Source of the DNA: Pedobacter jeongneungensis
GTDB lineage: Bacteria; Bacteroidota; Bacteroidia; Sphingobacteriales; Sphingobacteriaceae
Direction: 5' to 3'
NCBI RefSeq assembly: GCF_000633455.1
Contig: NZ_AYMG01000036.1
Location: 1 to 64,000 of the forward strand
DNA: 64,000 nt
In this document: in pieces, positions 43,744-52,580 of the stretch
Layout: every line of letters starts with the position of its first letter
How positions within the stretch are numbered: position 1 is the first letter of the stretch
Position numbers and translations under genes: made by a program
The notes under the pieces: model-generated
The model's input: the letters and a program-made list of their open reading frames with translations, nothing else
Databases searched by the model: none
What the model was told of the DNA's origin: nothing

Positions 43744-45927
43744 ATGACAAAAAGAGCTTTTAAATTATATAGACAGCTTGACGCAATGGACTGTGGCCCT
43801 ACATGTCTTCGAATGATTGCCAAGCACTATGGAAAGAATTTTAGTTTACAAAAGCTTAGAGAATTTTCTGGAATAACACGTGACGGCGTATCATTGTTAG
43901 GAATTAACAATGCAGCTAAAAAACTAGGCTTTAGGTGTTCAGCCGCTAAAATATCTATTTCTAGTTTAAATGATCTTACATTACCCATGATAATACATTG
44001 GGATCAAAATCATTTTGTTGTTCTATACAAAATTAAGAATGGTTTTTATTATGTAGCAAATCCCGCAAAGGGATTATTAAAATATAATTATAACGACTTT
44101 TTACAACACTGGCTTGGAGATGACGAATTGGAAGGCATTATCCTTTGCCTGGAGCCAACTGAAACCTTTTATCAATTAAATAGTGATGAGCTTGATAAGT
44201 TGAATTTGAAATATTTGTGGGGCTATATTAGGGCATACAAGCGTTTGATAATTCAACTATTTGCTGGTTTAGCTTTTGGGATAGTAATTCAACTTACATT
44301 GCCTTTTTTAATGCAGGTTATTGTAGATATAGGGATTAAGACCAAAGATTTAAATTTTATTTATATAATACTTCTGGCTCAAACAATGTTAACCATAGGA
44401 AAGGTTAGTATTGATTTTATTCGATCTTGGATCTTATTACATATCAGCACTAGAATAAACATTTCGATTCTTACTGACTTTTTTATAAAATTAATGGGAT
44501 TGCCAATGAGTTTTTTTGATACTAGAATGACAGGTGATATAATGCAAAGAATTGATGATCAGAAACGTATCGAATCCTTTTTAACTGGTTCAACTTTAAG
44601 TGTTGTATTTTCATTTTTTAATTTAATAGTTTTCGCACTAATCCTGTCCCAATATAATCTAAAAATACTTTTAATTTTTTTAGCTAGCAGCATTTTATAT
44701 TGTCTTTGGATTATTTTCTTTCTGAAAAAAAGAAGAACTCTTGATCATGAAAGATTTGATATCTCTGCAAAAAATCAAAGCGCGATAGTTCAGCTTATAT
44801 CAGGCATGCAAGAGATAAAGCTTAATAATAGCGAAAAGATAAAGAGATGGGAATGGGAGCGTATTCAATCGAAATTATTTAAATTCAATGTCCAGAGTCT
44901 AACATTAGGACAATATCAACAAGCAGGGACAGTTTTAATAAATGAAACCAAAAATATTCTTATAACTTTCTTAGTTGCAAGTTCAGTTGTGAAAGGCGAT
45001 TTAACGTTAGGAGCTATGATGGCCGTACAGTATATTATTGGACAGCTTAACAGTCCAATTGATCAAATTTTGGGATTTGTTCAACAATTCCAAGATGCAA
45101 GGGTCTCGTATGAAAGACTGAATGAAATAAAAAATATGGCTGGTGAGGATGATGATCAGGAAAGCGTGGCTAAAGAATTAGGAGATAATAAAAGCATTTT
45201 GTTGAAAAATTTAACATTTTCTTACCCAGGTTCTTCAGCTCGTCCAATTTTGTCAAATATTAATTTGGCATTTCCATCAGGTAAGACGACGGCTATTGTA
45301 GGAATGAGTGGGAGTGGAAAAACAACCCTGCTTAAATTAATGTTGAGATTTTATGAGGTTGATGCAGGATTAATAATGATAGGAAATATTCCTATTAATA
45401 AGATAAGTTTCAAATATTGGAGAGACAAATGTGGAGTAGTTATGCAGGATGGTTTTATATTTTCTGACACTATAGCAGGTAATATTGCAGTTAGTGAGGA
45501 AACTCCTGATATTTTAAAATTGAGATACGCCGTAAAAATTGCGAATATTGGAGATTTTATAGATAATCTTCCTCTAGGATTAAATACAAAAATTGGAGCT
45601 GAAGGAAATGGGATAAGTCAAGGTCAGAAACAGAGAATTTTGATAGCAAGGTCTGTTTATAAAAATCCAGATTTTATTTTTTTTGATGAAGCAACTAATG
45701 CTCTTGATGCCAATAATGAATCTATAATCATTAATAATTTAAAGGACTTTTTTAAAGGAAAAACAGTTGTAGTTGTTGCGCACAGATTGAGTACAGTCAA
45801 GAGCGCTGATAACATCGTTGTCTTGAATAACGGTATTGTATCTGAACAAGGATCTCATAATGAGCTAGTTAGTTTGCGTGGGAGGTATTTTAGTCTTGTG
45901 AAAAATCAGTTAGAATTAGATAGTTAA
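43744..45927 (+). CDS. C39 peptidase ABC transporter of the lanthipeptide locus
   Basis: A 727-residue exporter with an N-terminal C39 peptidase, six membrane helices and an ABC ATPase. The catalytic Cys lies in MDCGPTC and the His in IHWDQNHF; the third triad position is Asn (VANPAKG) where the other exporter in this window has Asp. ATPase motifs are GMSGSGKTT, a signature changed to ISQGQKQR, and FFDEATNALD. It should remove the double-glycine leader of the lanthipeptide and export it. It stands on the plus strand, convergent with the biosynthetic genes. Confidence 0.93.
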   Translation: MTKRAFKLYRQLDAMDCGPTCLRMIAKHYGKNFSLQKLREFSGITRDGVSLLGINNAAKKLGFRCSAAKISISSLNDLTLPMIIHWDQNHFVVLYKIKNGFYYVANPAKGLLKYNYNDFLQHWLGDDELEGIILCLEPTETFYQLNSDELDKLNLKYLWGYIRAYKRLIIQLFAGLAFGIVIQLTLPFLMQVIVDIGIKTKDLNFIYIILLAQTMLTIGKVSIDFIRSWILLHISTRINISILTDFFIKLMGLPMSFFDTRMTGDIMQRIDDQKRIESFLTGSTLSVVFSFFNLIVFALILSQYNLKILLIFLASSILYCLWIIFFLKKRRTLDHERFDISAKNQSAIVQLISGMQEIKLNNSEKIKRWEWERIQSKLFKFNVQSLTLGQYQQAGTVLINETKNILITFLVASSVVKGDLTLGAMMAVQYIIGQLNSPIDQILGFVQQFQDARVSYERLNEIKNMAGEDDDQESVAKELGDNKSILLKNLTFSYPGSSARPILSNINLAFPSGKTTAIVGMSGSGKTTLLKLMLRFYEVDAGLIMIGNIPINKISFKYWRDKCGVVMQDGFIFSDTIAGNIAVSEETPDILKLRYAVKIANIGDFIDNLPLGLNTKIGAEGNGISQGQKQRILIARSVYKNPDFIFFDEATNALDANNESIIINNLKDFFKGKTVVVVAHRLSTVKSADNIVVLNNGIVSEQGSHNELVSLRGRYFSLVKNQLELDS

Positions 45928-45974
45928 AGAATTATTTATATAATTCCATACAGTGTTTCAATTTAATAGTATGT

Positions 45975-46586
45975 ATGAAGACAACAAATAGTGCTGAAAT
46001 TGATGAAATAATAGCTTCAGTTCCATCTTGGAAAATTAGGTGGGGAACAATTCTGGTGATTATTTTTTTGTCAGTAATTATGAGTTTTACATCACTTATT
46101 AATATTAATGAAGATGTAAAAGTTTCCATCCAAATAATCGGAAGAAATAAAATGGATGTATTTCAACAAGATGTTAATAGAAATCAAAAAGTATTGTGTT
46201 TATATGAAAACAATATTAATTCTAAGGAATTGGCTGAAGATAACGTTTCAGAAAGAAGAAAAGACATAGATGATCAAAATTCATTAAATAGGAAATACGT
46301 AGCTAAAATTAAAATATTCGGTTATAAAGAACATAATATAAAAAAAGGAGATATCATGAATATAAATCTTGATAATTTTTCTAATAAAAATTATCAACCT
46401 ATTATTTGCAAGATAAATTATATATATGGGAGGTATTATTTAGGGAACTTTACGGGTATAGTAAAGTTCGAAATAATGAGCAAAAAAAATATTTATTTGG
46501 AAAACGGAATATTTGCAAATGGTGAAATAATTACAGGTAGCAATTCTTTGTTAAAAATGTTTTTTAAAAATATTTTTAGATTTTAA
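45975..46586 (+). CDS. Miniature HlyD-like adaptor protein
   Basis: A 203-residue protein. The N-terminus (EIDEIIASVPSWKIRWG) and membrane helix (about residues 23-43) match those of Bacteroidetes HlyD adaptors. The C-terminal half keeps the GDIMNINLDNFSNKNY and GNFTGIVKFEI beta-domain blocks and the end LLKMFFKNIFRF. The long helical hairpin and lipoyl halves (some 230 residues in the HlyD gene at 2057-3373) are absent. No frameshift is seen, so it appears to be a real short form rather than debris. It follows the exporter after 47 bases. Confidence 0.6.
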   Translation: MKTTNSAEIDEIIASVPSWKIRWGTILVIIFLSVIMSFTSLININEDVKVSIQIIGRNKMDVFQQDVNRNQKVLCLYENNINSKELAEDNVSERRKDIDDQNSLNRKYVAKIKIFGYKEHNIKKGDIMNINLDNFSNKNYQPIICKINYIYGRYYLGNFTGIVKFEIMSKKNIYLENGIFANGEIITGSNSLLKMFFKNIFRF

Positions 46587-46640
46587 ATTATCAATTACAT
46601 TTTTCATTGTAAAATAATAAAGTTCCTTTGTTCGGTTTTA

Positions 46641-47531
46641 TTAAGGGAGATTTGAAGAGGTTATATTTGTTTTTTTTGAATCTTTTGGGGTTAGAATATC
46701 TAATGTTTTGTAGATTTTACTCAAAAAATAGTAAATAACTAACTCATTTTCTCTTGACTTGCTTATGAAAATTCTATTAAAATGCATATGGGTAATATTT
46801 TTTAAAAGATTTACTAAGTCTATTTTTCTATCAATTGAAGAAAAATTTTGGAGAATTTTATCTATTGCAATTTGATTTTTATCCTTTAAGGAGAATAATT
46901 TATATTCTATGGGGTCCTTATTTAGTTCTTTAAAAACTACATCATTTAGCTTCTTATATTTAATACTGATCTTATTCCTCAACGTACTATCTACAGAAAA
47001 TTCTTTTTCATAATATTTGAAATATTCTTCAAAAAGTAGATGCTTTTGATTCGTTGTCATCTGAAAAGAGTTTAATAAATCATCAATTATTTTACAGCCG
47101 AAGACCCAACGGTCATCTTCTTTCTCTTTTTCCTTTAATGTTTTTAATGCATGTATTATCAATATGCTATTATATCCAAATATAGATTCTACATGTGTAA
47201 TGTTTTCAATGCCATATCTTTCAACTTCACGGGTATAAACTTCTGTACTTACATTGGAAATTAATCTATTGTTAAGATGATTCGTAAGTTTGGTATTCAA
47301 TAGAACAATGAAATTAGAGATCCGATTTTGTTCTACTTGAAAACGTAGTCTTAGATGATAGCCATTCTTGTCATTATATCTTACGAAGAAGAAATTGTAA
47401 ATAATTTTAACTTCATAATATTCTTTAACTAAGTCATATAAATCGGTTGTTAATAACCTATCTAAAACAGTAAGATTGCCATAAATTTTAATATATATCC
47501 ATTCGTCCCCAAATAAGAATTTTCTTTTCAT
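46641..47531 (-). CDS. lanB: Lanthipeptide dehydratase, elimination domain (SpaB_C type)
   Basis: A 296-residue protein of the 'thiopeptide-type' LanB C-terminal family. It starts with GDEWIYIKIYG and includes FFVRYNDKNGYHLRLRF (about residues 47-63), the typical block. In class I lanthipeptide synthesis this domain removes glutamate from glutamylated Ser/Thr to leave dehydro residues. It lies one base after the gene for the glutamylation domain, so the usual one-piece LanB is split here, as in other Bacteroidetes loci. Confidence 0.88.
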   Translation of the reverse strand: MKRKFLFGDEWIYIKIYGNLTVLDRLLTTDLYDLVKEYYEVKIIYNFFFVRYNDKNGYHLRLRFQVEQNRISNFIVLLNTKLTNHLNNRLISNVSTEVYTREVERYGIENITHVESIFGYNSILIIHALKTLKEKEKEDDRWVFGCKIIDDLLNSFQMTTNQKHLLFEEYFKYYEKEFSVDSTLRNKISIKYKKLNDVVFKELNKDPIEYKLFSLKDKNQIAIDKILQNFSSIDRKIDLVNLLKNITHMHFNRIFISKSRENELVIYYFLSKIYKTLDILTPKDSKKTNITSSNLP

Positions 47532-47532
47532 G

Positions 47533-49734
47533 TTAATTTATTGTATTGGGCTTTATGAAACTTGCAATTATTTGATTTGTATGTATACCACTTTCACTTT
47601 TAATTAGCATGTTATCATGATTAAAGAGATATTCTTCAACAACATAGAATCCTCTTGCTAATTCGATAAAAAATAAATCTAATAATATTAAGTCTGTAAA
47701 GTCAATAAATAATTTATTATCACCTGATACAACATAAACTTTGCTTGGGATTCTTTTGTTTACTAATATACTTCTGGCTATAGATTCAAAGTCGGGACTA
47801 TCTTTTTGAGGTAATATTTTTAAATCATCTTTCTTAAAAAACCATGTAGCAGGAGAGATAATAATATTTTTGTATATAACCCGTGGATAAAATGTTACAT
47901 CTTTTTTTATTCCAGTCCAACTAAATGAAAGATAATTTCTTTTATCTTGATTTTGCAAGTTGCATAGAAACTGATATATAGGAAGTGAATCTGAACTATA
48001 ATTATGTGCTGATGTTAGTATAGGTTGTATAAACTTGTTTAATTGTTTACTTTTTATTTTTATTTTTTTTCCATCCTTCACAGAAATTACAATATCATTC
48101 AAATTAATAGTTTTAGATGCATCTAATTTTGTGTTAGTTAGGTATGGGATCTCAAAATTCCTCAAAACAGGTCTAAGGATAACATTGCCTAGTCTTGCTT
48201 GAGGTATGTGTACTATTTCTGCCAGAACTGTATCCTTAGGTATTAGTGACTCTTCATGAACGACTATTTGTTCAACCAGTTTTTTAATATCTTCATTTGT
48301 GTGACAAAATCTTGAAATAAGGTTTGCAGCTGAAGAACCGCTTACTGACCTCATTAATAATAAAGGCTTTTTTAAATTTGAACCTGCACTAATGACTTCG
48401 ATCAAGCTGGAAAGGGTATCTGGTAGATCATCCCAATTTTCTTCTAAGTGAGAAAGATCAGCGTCTGTAATTTCTATCTCTTCCGTGAACCAGTTTTTGT
48501 CGCGTTGATTTATTTTTCTAAGTAAGATTTCTGAAAACAAATTTGCTTGTTCATTATTAGAATTTTTAACTTGTATTCCCAAATCTTTTAATAATAAATT
48601 GGAGGCATAATCATTTGAATCGATACCAAATCCTATTCCTATATCAACATCTAGCGCTTCTAATATAGGTATTTCCTCATTTTCGTATCTTTCAAAAAAA
48701 TCTTTTTTGAATTTCTCCAAAAGAATATTTTCATTTTTAGGCGTTATCTTATTTAGTAATAAAATTCCTTCTTTAGCTGAACTGTAGAAATCGTCGCTTA
48801 ATGTGGCCGAATTTTGTTTAATGGTAAGGTCTGTCTGTAGAAGATATCTTTCATCATATTCTATTCCTATATTAGAAATACTTTCTTTGATTCCTTTAAA
48901 AATGGATGTATTTGCAAAACCGATATTTTCTTTATCTGACTGCTTTAATTTTTGTTTAATAGATGTTAAAATGCTTACTAAAGTATTATTCATTCCTTCA
49001 TCTTGAAGGTTGACAATTCTACTTATTAAAATATCAATAGGGTCATCATCTAAAGTTGCAAACGCTTCCGAATCTGCAACTAAAACCTGGCTTTCTATTA
49101 AATTTTTTAGATACTCCAAAGATTCAGTTTCATCAAAGCCCTCATTAACTAAAAATGATATAAGCGATTTTACTCTACCATCATTTTTAGCAAATTCTAT
49201 AAGGTGTATTAGATGTTCATCATATTCTATTTCAACTAAGAAATAGTGCCTTTTGTTTTTTATGTATTTAAATTCAATGTATCGTAAAAAACTATTTTCA
49301 ACAGTTAATAAACTGTCATTAGGTATCCATTTTATTTTCTCCAGCAAATAGGGATCTGAACTTATTAGACGAGAAATTGCAGAAATAATTCCCATGTCTA
49401 ACCGGGTTTTGGAAATAAAGTCTTCTGATTTTAAAGTTATTTTTGAAACTGTTCCAATTGTTCCTACTCCGCAACCAGCAAAAAGACCAAATGGTGTGCA
49501 CCTCGATTTTATTCGTAATATATATTTTAATACAGAATTTCTAATTTTAAAGGGAAGTTTAATGAAATCAATATTTTTATCGGTATAAACTTGATCATGT
49601 AAATCTGGAGATGCTAAATATATGGCTTCACCAAATGCTTTGTCTTTAAATACGTTAATATTATCCTTATCTATATTAAATAAGGGCGTTTGGAAAATAA
49701 AATTATCTAAAATCTCATATCTCTTGTTGTTCAT
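47533..49734 (-). CDS. lanB: Lanthipeptide dehydratase LanB, glutamylation domain
   Basis: A 733-residue LanB N-terminal protein. The block LRIKSRCTPFGLFAGCGVG (about residues 71-89) is characteristic, and SVSGSSAANLISRF and LSFSWTGIKKDVTFYPRV recur in the family. It uses glutamyl-tRNA to activate Ser/Thr of the precursor. Its partner with the elimination domain follows. It is 13 bases after the LanC gene. Codons are AT-rich compared with the nuo genes next door. Confidence 0.92.
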   Translation of the reverse strand: MNNKRYEILDNFIFQTPLFNIDKDNINVFKDKAFGEAIYLASPDLHDQVYTDKNIDFIKLPFKIRNSVLKYILRIKSRCTPFGLFAGCGVGTIGTVSKITLKSEDFISKTRLDMGIISAISRLISSDPYLLEKIKWIPNDSLLTVENSFLRYIEFKYIKNKRHYFLVEIEYDEHLIHLIEFAKNDGRVKSLISFLVNEGFDETESLEYLKNLIESQVLVADSEAFATLDDDPIDILISRIVNLQDEGMNNTLVSILTSIKQKLKQSDKENIGFANTSIFKGIKESISNIGIEYDERYLLQTDLTIKQNSATLSDDFYSSAKEGILLLNKITPKNENILLEKFKKDFFERYENEEIPILEALDVDIGIGFGIDSNDYASNLLLKDLGIQVKNSNNEQANLFSEILLRKINQRDKNWFTEEIEITDADLSHLEENWDDLPDTLSSLIEVISAGSNLKKPLLLMRSVSGSSAANLISRFCHTNEDIKKLVEQIVVHEESLIPKDTVLAEIVHIPQARLGNVILRPVLRNFEIPYLTNTKLDASKTINLNDIVISVKDGKKIKIKSKQLNKFIQPILTSAHNYSSDSLPIYQFLCNLQNQDKRNYLSFSWTGIKKDVTFYPRVIYKNIIISPATWFFKKDDLKILPQKDSPDFESIARSILVNKRIPSKVYVVSGDNKLFIDFTDLILLDLFFIELARGFYVVEEYLFNHDNMLIKSESGIHTNQIIASFIKPNTIN

Positions 49735-49747
49735 TTATTAAATAAAT

Positions 49748-50932
49748 TTAAGCCATAAAGAAAACCTCATGCCATTTAGGAGAAGTATTGCTTTTATATA
49801 ACGATAAAATAGAAAGAAGTATTCCTTCTCGACCATGTAAGATACCTTTTTCAGCTAAAGAATTTACATCTGCTGGTTGTAATCTGTGGAAACTGTCATC
49901 ATATAGATTGTATAGTTTTATTAATTCATTATACCAAAATTCTGCAGCATCTTTAAATATGGGGTTTTTTCTTCTTCTATATATACTTGAGTATACTGAA
50001 ATTATACCACTAATTCCATGACACATGTAAGTATTATCAATTAAGTTATCTTTAATATTTACTCTTTTGGCTGTTTCTTCTAATAGTTTTTCAGTTCTTT
50101 CTTCAATGCAAATATCCTTAGTCCAAATGGCTACTAGATTCATAACTTGAAGTGTTCCTAAATCGCCATAACACCAAGCTAATCTTGACAATTCATTGAG
50201 TTTGGAACCACTCTTATATGATGATTCATCTATTTTGCTTGGCCAAAATGCACCTGCAATTGTTTGATTTTGTATATTATTAAAATAGAATTTAAATATC
50301 CCATCAATCATAACTTTGCATAGATCAGCACTAATTTTTTGTTTATAACATTTTCCAAGGAAGTACAATATCCCTGTGTGACCGTGTGCTAAACTAAGAT
50401 CATAAGTATTCTGATTCTGTTTACGTGGAAAAATGTTCTTCCATTTAATTTCATCATCACTTTTTATAGCATTAATATAGAGTGAGTTTATAATATCGAT
50501 TACACACTCTGTTTTTCCTCTTTTGAGAAGATATATCCCAATTCCAATAGAGCCATGTAAAATATCAAAATTTTGATATTTGAGATACATTTTAAGTTGT
50601 TCGATGACGAAATCGTCGATTTCTTCTAACAAAAGATCAGGATTAATATCTATTAAACCTTCTTCGTTTAAGATTAAAATTAACCATCCTGCACCTGATA
50701 ATCCATTAGAAAAGGTTGCATTCAAAGTGTTGAGGTTTTCTATAAGGTAGAATAAGTGATTAATATCAGCATTTATAGCGCTTTTTATATTATCATTTTG
50801 GAAATGTTTACCGAATTCGATTTTAGCTAAGATCTGACTACTTAACCCAGAAAATAATGATAATGAATCTAATCTTTTATGTATGGTAAATATATAGTTG
50901 TCTATTATTCTTTTTGATTTACTATTTAGCAT
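49748..50932 (-). CDS. lanC: Lanthionine synthetase C-like cyclase
   Basis: A 394-residue LanC-type zinc enzyme that adds Cys thiols to dehydro residues to close thioether rings. Zinc ligands are intact: Cys in LAWCYGDLG (about residue 252) and Cys-His in MCHGISG (about residue 303). The catalytic-face His is in LAHGHTGILY. It is the first gene after the precursor. Confidence 0.93.
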   Translation of the reverse strand: MLNSKSKRIIDNYIFTIHKRLDSLSLFSGLSSQILAKIEFGKHFQNDNIKSAINADINHLFYLIENLNTLNATFSNGLSGAGWLILILNEEGLIDINPDLLLEEIDDFVIEQLKMYLKYQNFDILHGSIGIGIYLLKRGKTECVIDIINSLYINAIKSDDEIKWKNIFPRKQNQNTYDLSLAHGHTGILYFLGKCYKQKISADLCKVMIDGIFKFYFNNIQNQTIAGAFWPSKIDESSYKSGSKLNELSRLAWCYGDLGTLQVMNLVAIWTKDICIEERTEKLLEETAKRVNIKDNLIDNTYMCHGISGIISVYSSIYRRRKNPIFKDAAEFWYNELIKLYNLYDDSFHRLQPADVNSLAEKGILHGREGILLSILSLYKSNTSPKWHEVFFMA

Positions 50933-50948
50933 GTTACGAATTTAAGGA

Positions 50949-50977
50949 TTTGCGTAGGGAAAATCTCCCTACGCAAA
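50949..50977 (-). terminator. Hairpin between precursor and lanC
   Basis: A perfect 12-bp stem (TTTGCGTAGGGA / TCCCTACGCAAA) with a 5-base loop begins 7 bases after the precursor stop codon. It has no T run on the minus strand, so it probably slows or protects the transcript, giving more precursor than enzyme message, as in other lantibiotic operons. Confidence 0.65.
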
Positions 50978-50984
50978 ATTTAAT

Positions 50985-51179
50985 CTAGCAACCGAGTGTA
51001 CAAACTTCTGTGTCACATGCAATCTGGGTATCACATAGACAAGTATCTCTATCTGTTGCTGGGGGAGGTCCTGTTACTATAGTATTAATGTTTCCTTGTC
51101 CACCCATAACGTTTGCTATCTGCTTTTCAGAGAGTTCAGCAATTACCTGTTTTTTTAAAACTAATTTTTTCTTTTCCAT
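50985..51179 (-). CDS. lanA: Class I lanthipeptide precursor
   Basis: A 64-residue precursor of the Bacteroidetes class I type. The leader MEKKKLVLKKQVIAELSEKQ continues to MGG at about residues 25-27, the double-glycine cut site. The core of 37 residues begins QGNINTIVTG and has a Pro-rich stretch (GPPPAT). Its tail contains DTCLCDTQIAC and DTEVCTLGC. It has five Cys, seven Thr and no Ser, so rings would all be methyllanthionine. Position before lanC and lanB supports the call. The activity of the product is unknown. Confidence 0.92.
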   Translation of the reverse strand: MEKKKLVLKKQVIAELSEKQIANVMGGQGNINTIVTGPPPATDRDTCLCDTQIACDTEVCTLGC

Positions 51180-51386
51180 ATGAATTTGTTGTTTTTAAAT
51201 TGAAAACCAATTTACATTTTTTTTAGTCTGATTAATGCCGTTGACTATTTTATAACACAACATATGTGTAAAAACCCACTTGTAGGGATTAAATACTAAT
51301 TATTTAGTTTGTAATTTTTTAGTTACACAAAATGTATTGTATTCAATGCTTGATGGCTTTACTAATGTAATGAGATAATTAAATCT

Positions 51387-51411
51387 TTTGGTTACTCTGC
51401 CTTTTTCTTTT
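51387..51411 (+). repeat. Right 25-bp direct repeat of lanthipeptide island
   Basis: Exact copy of 43555-43579. It contains TTTG that serves as the -33 box of the nuo promoter. Here the first arm of the terminator is missing, so this copy cannot terminate. Confidence 0.9.
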
Positions 51412-51418
51412 ATTTTTG
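51387..51418 (+). promoter_or_regulatory. Promoter of the nuo operon
   Basis: TTTG (51387-51390), 20 bases, then TATTTTTG (51411-51418) is a full match to the Bacteroidetes promoter, with the same spacing as the tRNA promoter. The transcript would start about 12 bases before nuoA. The -33 box lies inside the direct repeat and the -7 box starts at its last base. Confidence 0.75.
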
Positions 51419-51436
51419 CATCACAAAATAAAAATT

Positions 51437-51808
51437 ATGCAAGCGCAAAGTTCCTCTATAGATTTTTTACCAATTATATTCCAAGTAATTGTTGCTTTAG
51501 GTTTTGTGGTAACCACATTGGTTGCTACCCACTTTTTAGGCCCAAAACGTAAAACAAGCGATAAACTGGAAACCTTTGAAGCTGGTGTTAAATCAGTAGG
51601 TAATGCCCGTCAGCCTTTCTCTATCAAATACTTCGTTGTAGCCATCTTATTTGTGCTTTTCGATGTTGAGGTAATTTTTATGTATCCTTGGGCGGTTAAT
51701 TTCCGTGCATTGAAAATGGATGGGATGATTGAGATGTTCATCTTCATGGGTACATTATTGCTAGGTTTTATCTACGTGATCAAGAAAAAAGTTTTAGACT
51801 GGAACTAA
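51437..51808 (+). CDS. nuoA: NADH-quinone oxidoreductase subunit A
   Basis: A 123-residue membrane subunit with three helices. Family block KLETFEAGVKSVGNARQPFSIKYFVVA is split by the second helix, and ILFVLFDVEVIFMYPWA carries conserved acidic residues of the proton path. The start at MQAQSSS is preferred over an earlier ATG at 51416, which would overlap the -7 box. First gene of the complex I operon. Confidence 0.95.
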   Translation: MQAQSSSIDFLPIIFQVIVALGFVVTTLVATHFLGPKRKTSDKLETFEAGVKSVGNARQPFSIKYFVVAILFVLFDVEVIFMYPWAVNFRALKMDGMIEMFIFMGTLLLGFIYVIKKKVLDWN

Positions 51809-52037
51809 TCAGTACGCAATTATCAGTTGACAATTTGCAGTTTTTAGTTCGTGTTTTTGAACTGGTAACTGCTGAATGGCAACTGCAAAACTGAAATGTG
51901 TATCGCTTACACTAACTAGATCTACTTTTAGTTATTTAGAAAGGTTCTAAATCTGGTAAAGCTAGTTTAATTGCCTTTAAAATATTGTAAATTTGTTGCT
52001 CATTCTGCAAAGGGATGAGCATTTTTTGTTTATAAAC
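51809..52037. repeat. AACTG/CAGTT repeat between nuoA and nuoB
   Basis: A 229-base gap, with TTATCAGTTGACAATTTGCAG, GAACTGGTAACTGCTG and GGCAACTGCAAAACTGAAA, which are partly inverse to each other. Such a gap is unusual inside this operon, where most genes touch. The remainder (51900-52037) shows no gene. Confidence 0.55.
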
Positions 52038-52580
52038 ATGAGTGAAATTAATATAGTTGATGCGCCTCCAGGAACCGAAGGACCTGGCTATTTTGCCACT
52101 TCCCTAGATAAAGTGATTGGTTTGGCCCGCTCAAATTCATTATGGCCATTACCTTTCGCAACTTCTTGTTGCGGAATTGAGTTTATGGCGACCATGGGTT
52201 CTCATTACGATTTAGGTCGTTTTGGAGCAGAACGCTTAAGCTTTTCTCCACGCCAGGCTGATGTTTTAATGGTTATGGGAACTATTGCTAAAAAAATGGC
52301 TCCGGTGCTAAAACAGGTTTATATCCAAATGGCAGAGCCACGTTGGGTAATGGCGGTTGGTGCCTGCGCAAGTAGCGGTGGTATTTTCGATACTTATTCT
52401 GTATTACAAGGTATTGATGAAGTGATTCCTGTGGATGTTTACGTTCCGGGCTGCCCACCAAGACCAGAGGCCATTTTAGATGGTTTTCAGCGTATTCAGG
52501 ATTTAGTGCGAAATGAATCGGGCAGAAGAAGAAATTCTGATTATTATAAAGAGCTTTTAGGTCAATATGGTATTAAATAA
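52038..52580 (+). CDS. nuoB: NADH-quinone oxidoreductase subunit B
   Basis: A 180-residue subunit holding cluster N2, which passes electrons to quinone. The four Cys ligands are visible in FATSCCGIEFMA, VGACASSGG and VPGCPPRPEA. The start was placed at the ATG encoding MSEINIVDAPPG; an upstream ATG at 51993 would add an unlikely extension. It overlaps nuoC by one base. Confidence 0.96.
   Translation: MSEINIVDAPPGTEGPGYFATSLDKVIGLARSNSLWPLPFATSCCGIEFMATMGSHYDLGRFGAERLSFSPRQADVLMVMGTIAKKMAPVLKQVYIQMAEPRWVMAVGACASSGGIFDTYSVLQGIDEVIPVDVYVPGCPPRPEAILDGFQRIQDLVRNESGRRRNSDYYKELLGQYGIK

Noticed and set aside
43744..46586. The lanthipeptide exporter and the exporter at 3423-5672 as recent duplicates
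   Set aside because: They share domain order but differ in many residues, including the signature motif and the third catalytic position, and their adaptors differ greatly in size.
43555..51411. The flanked island as a composite transposon
   Set aside because: The 25-bp copies are too short to be insertion sequences, have no inverted ends, and no transposase gene lies in the island.
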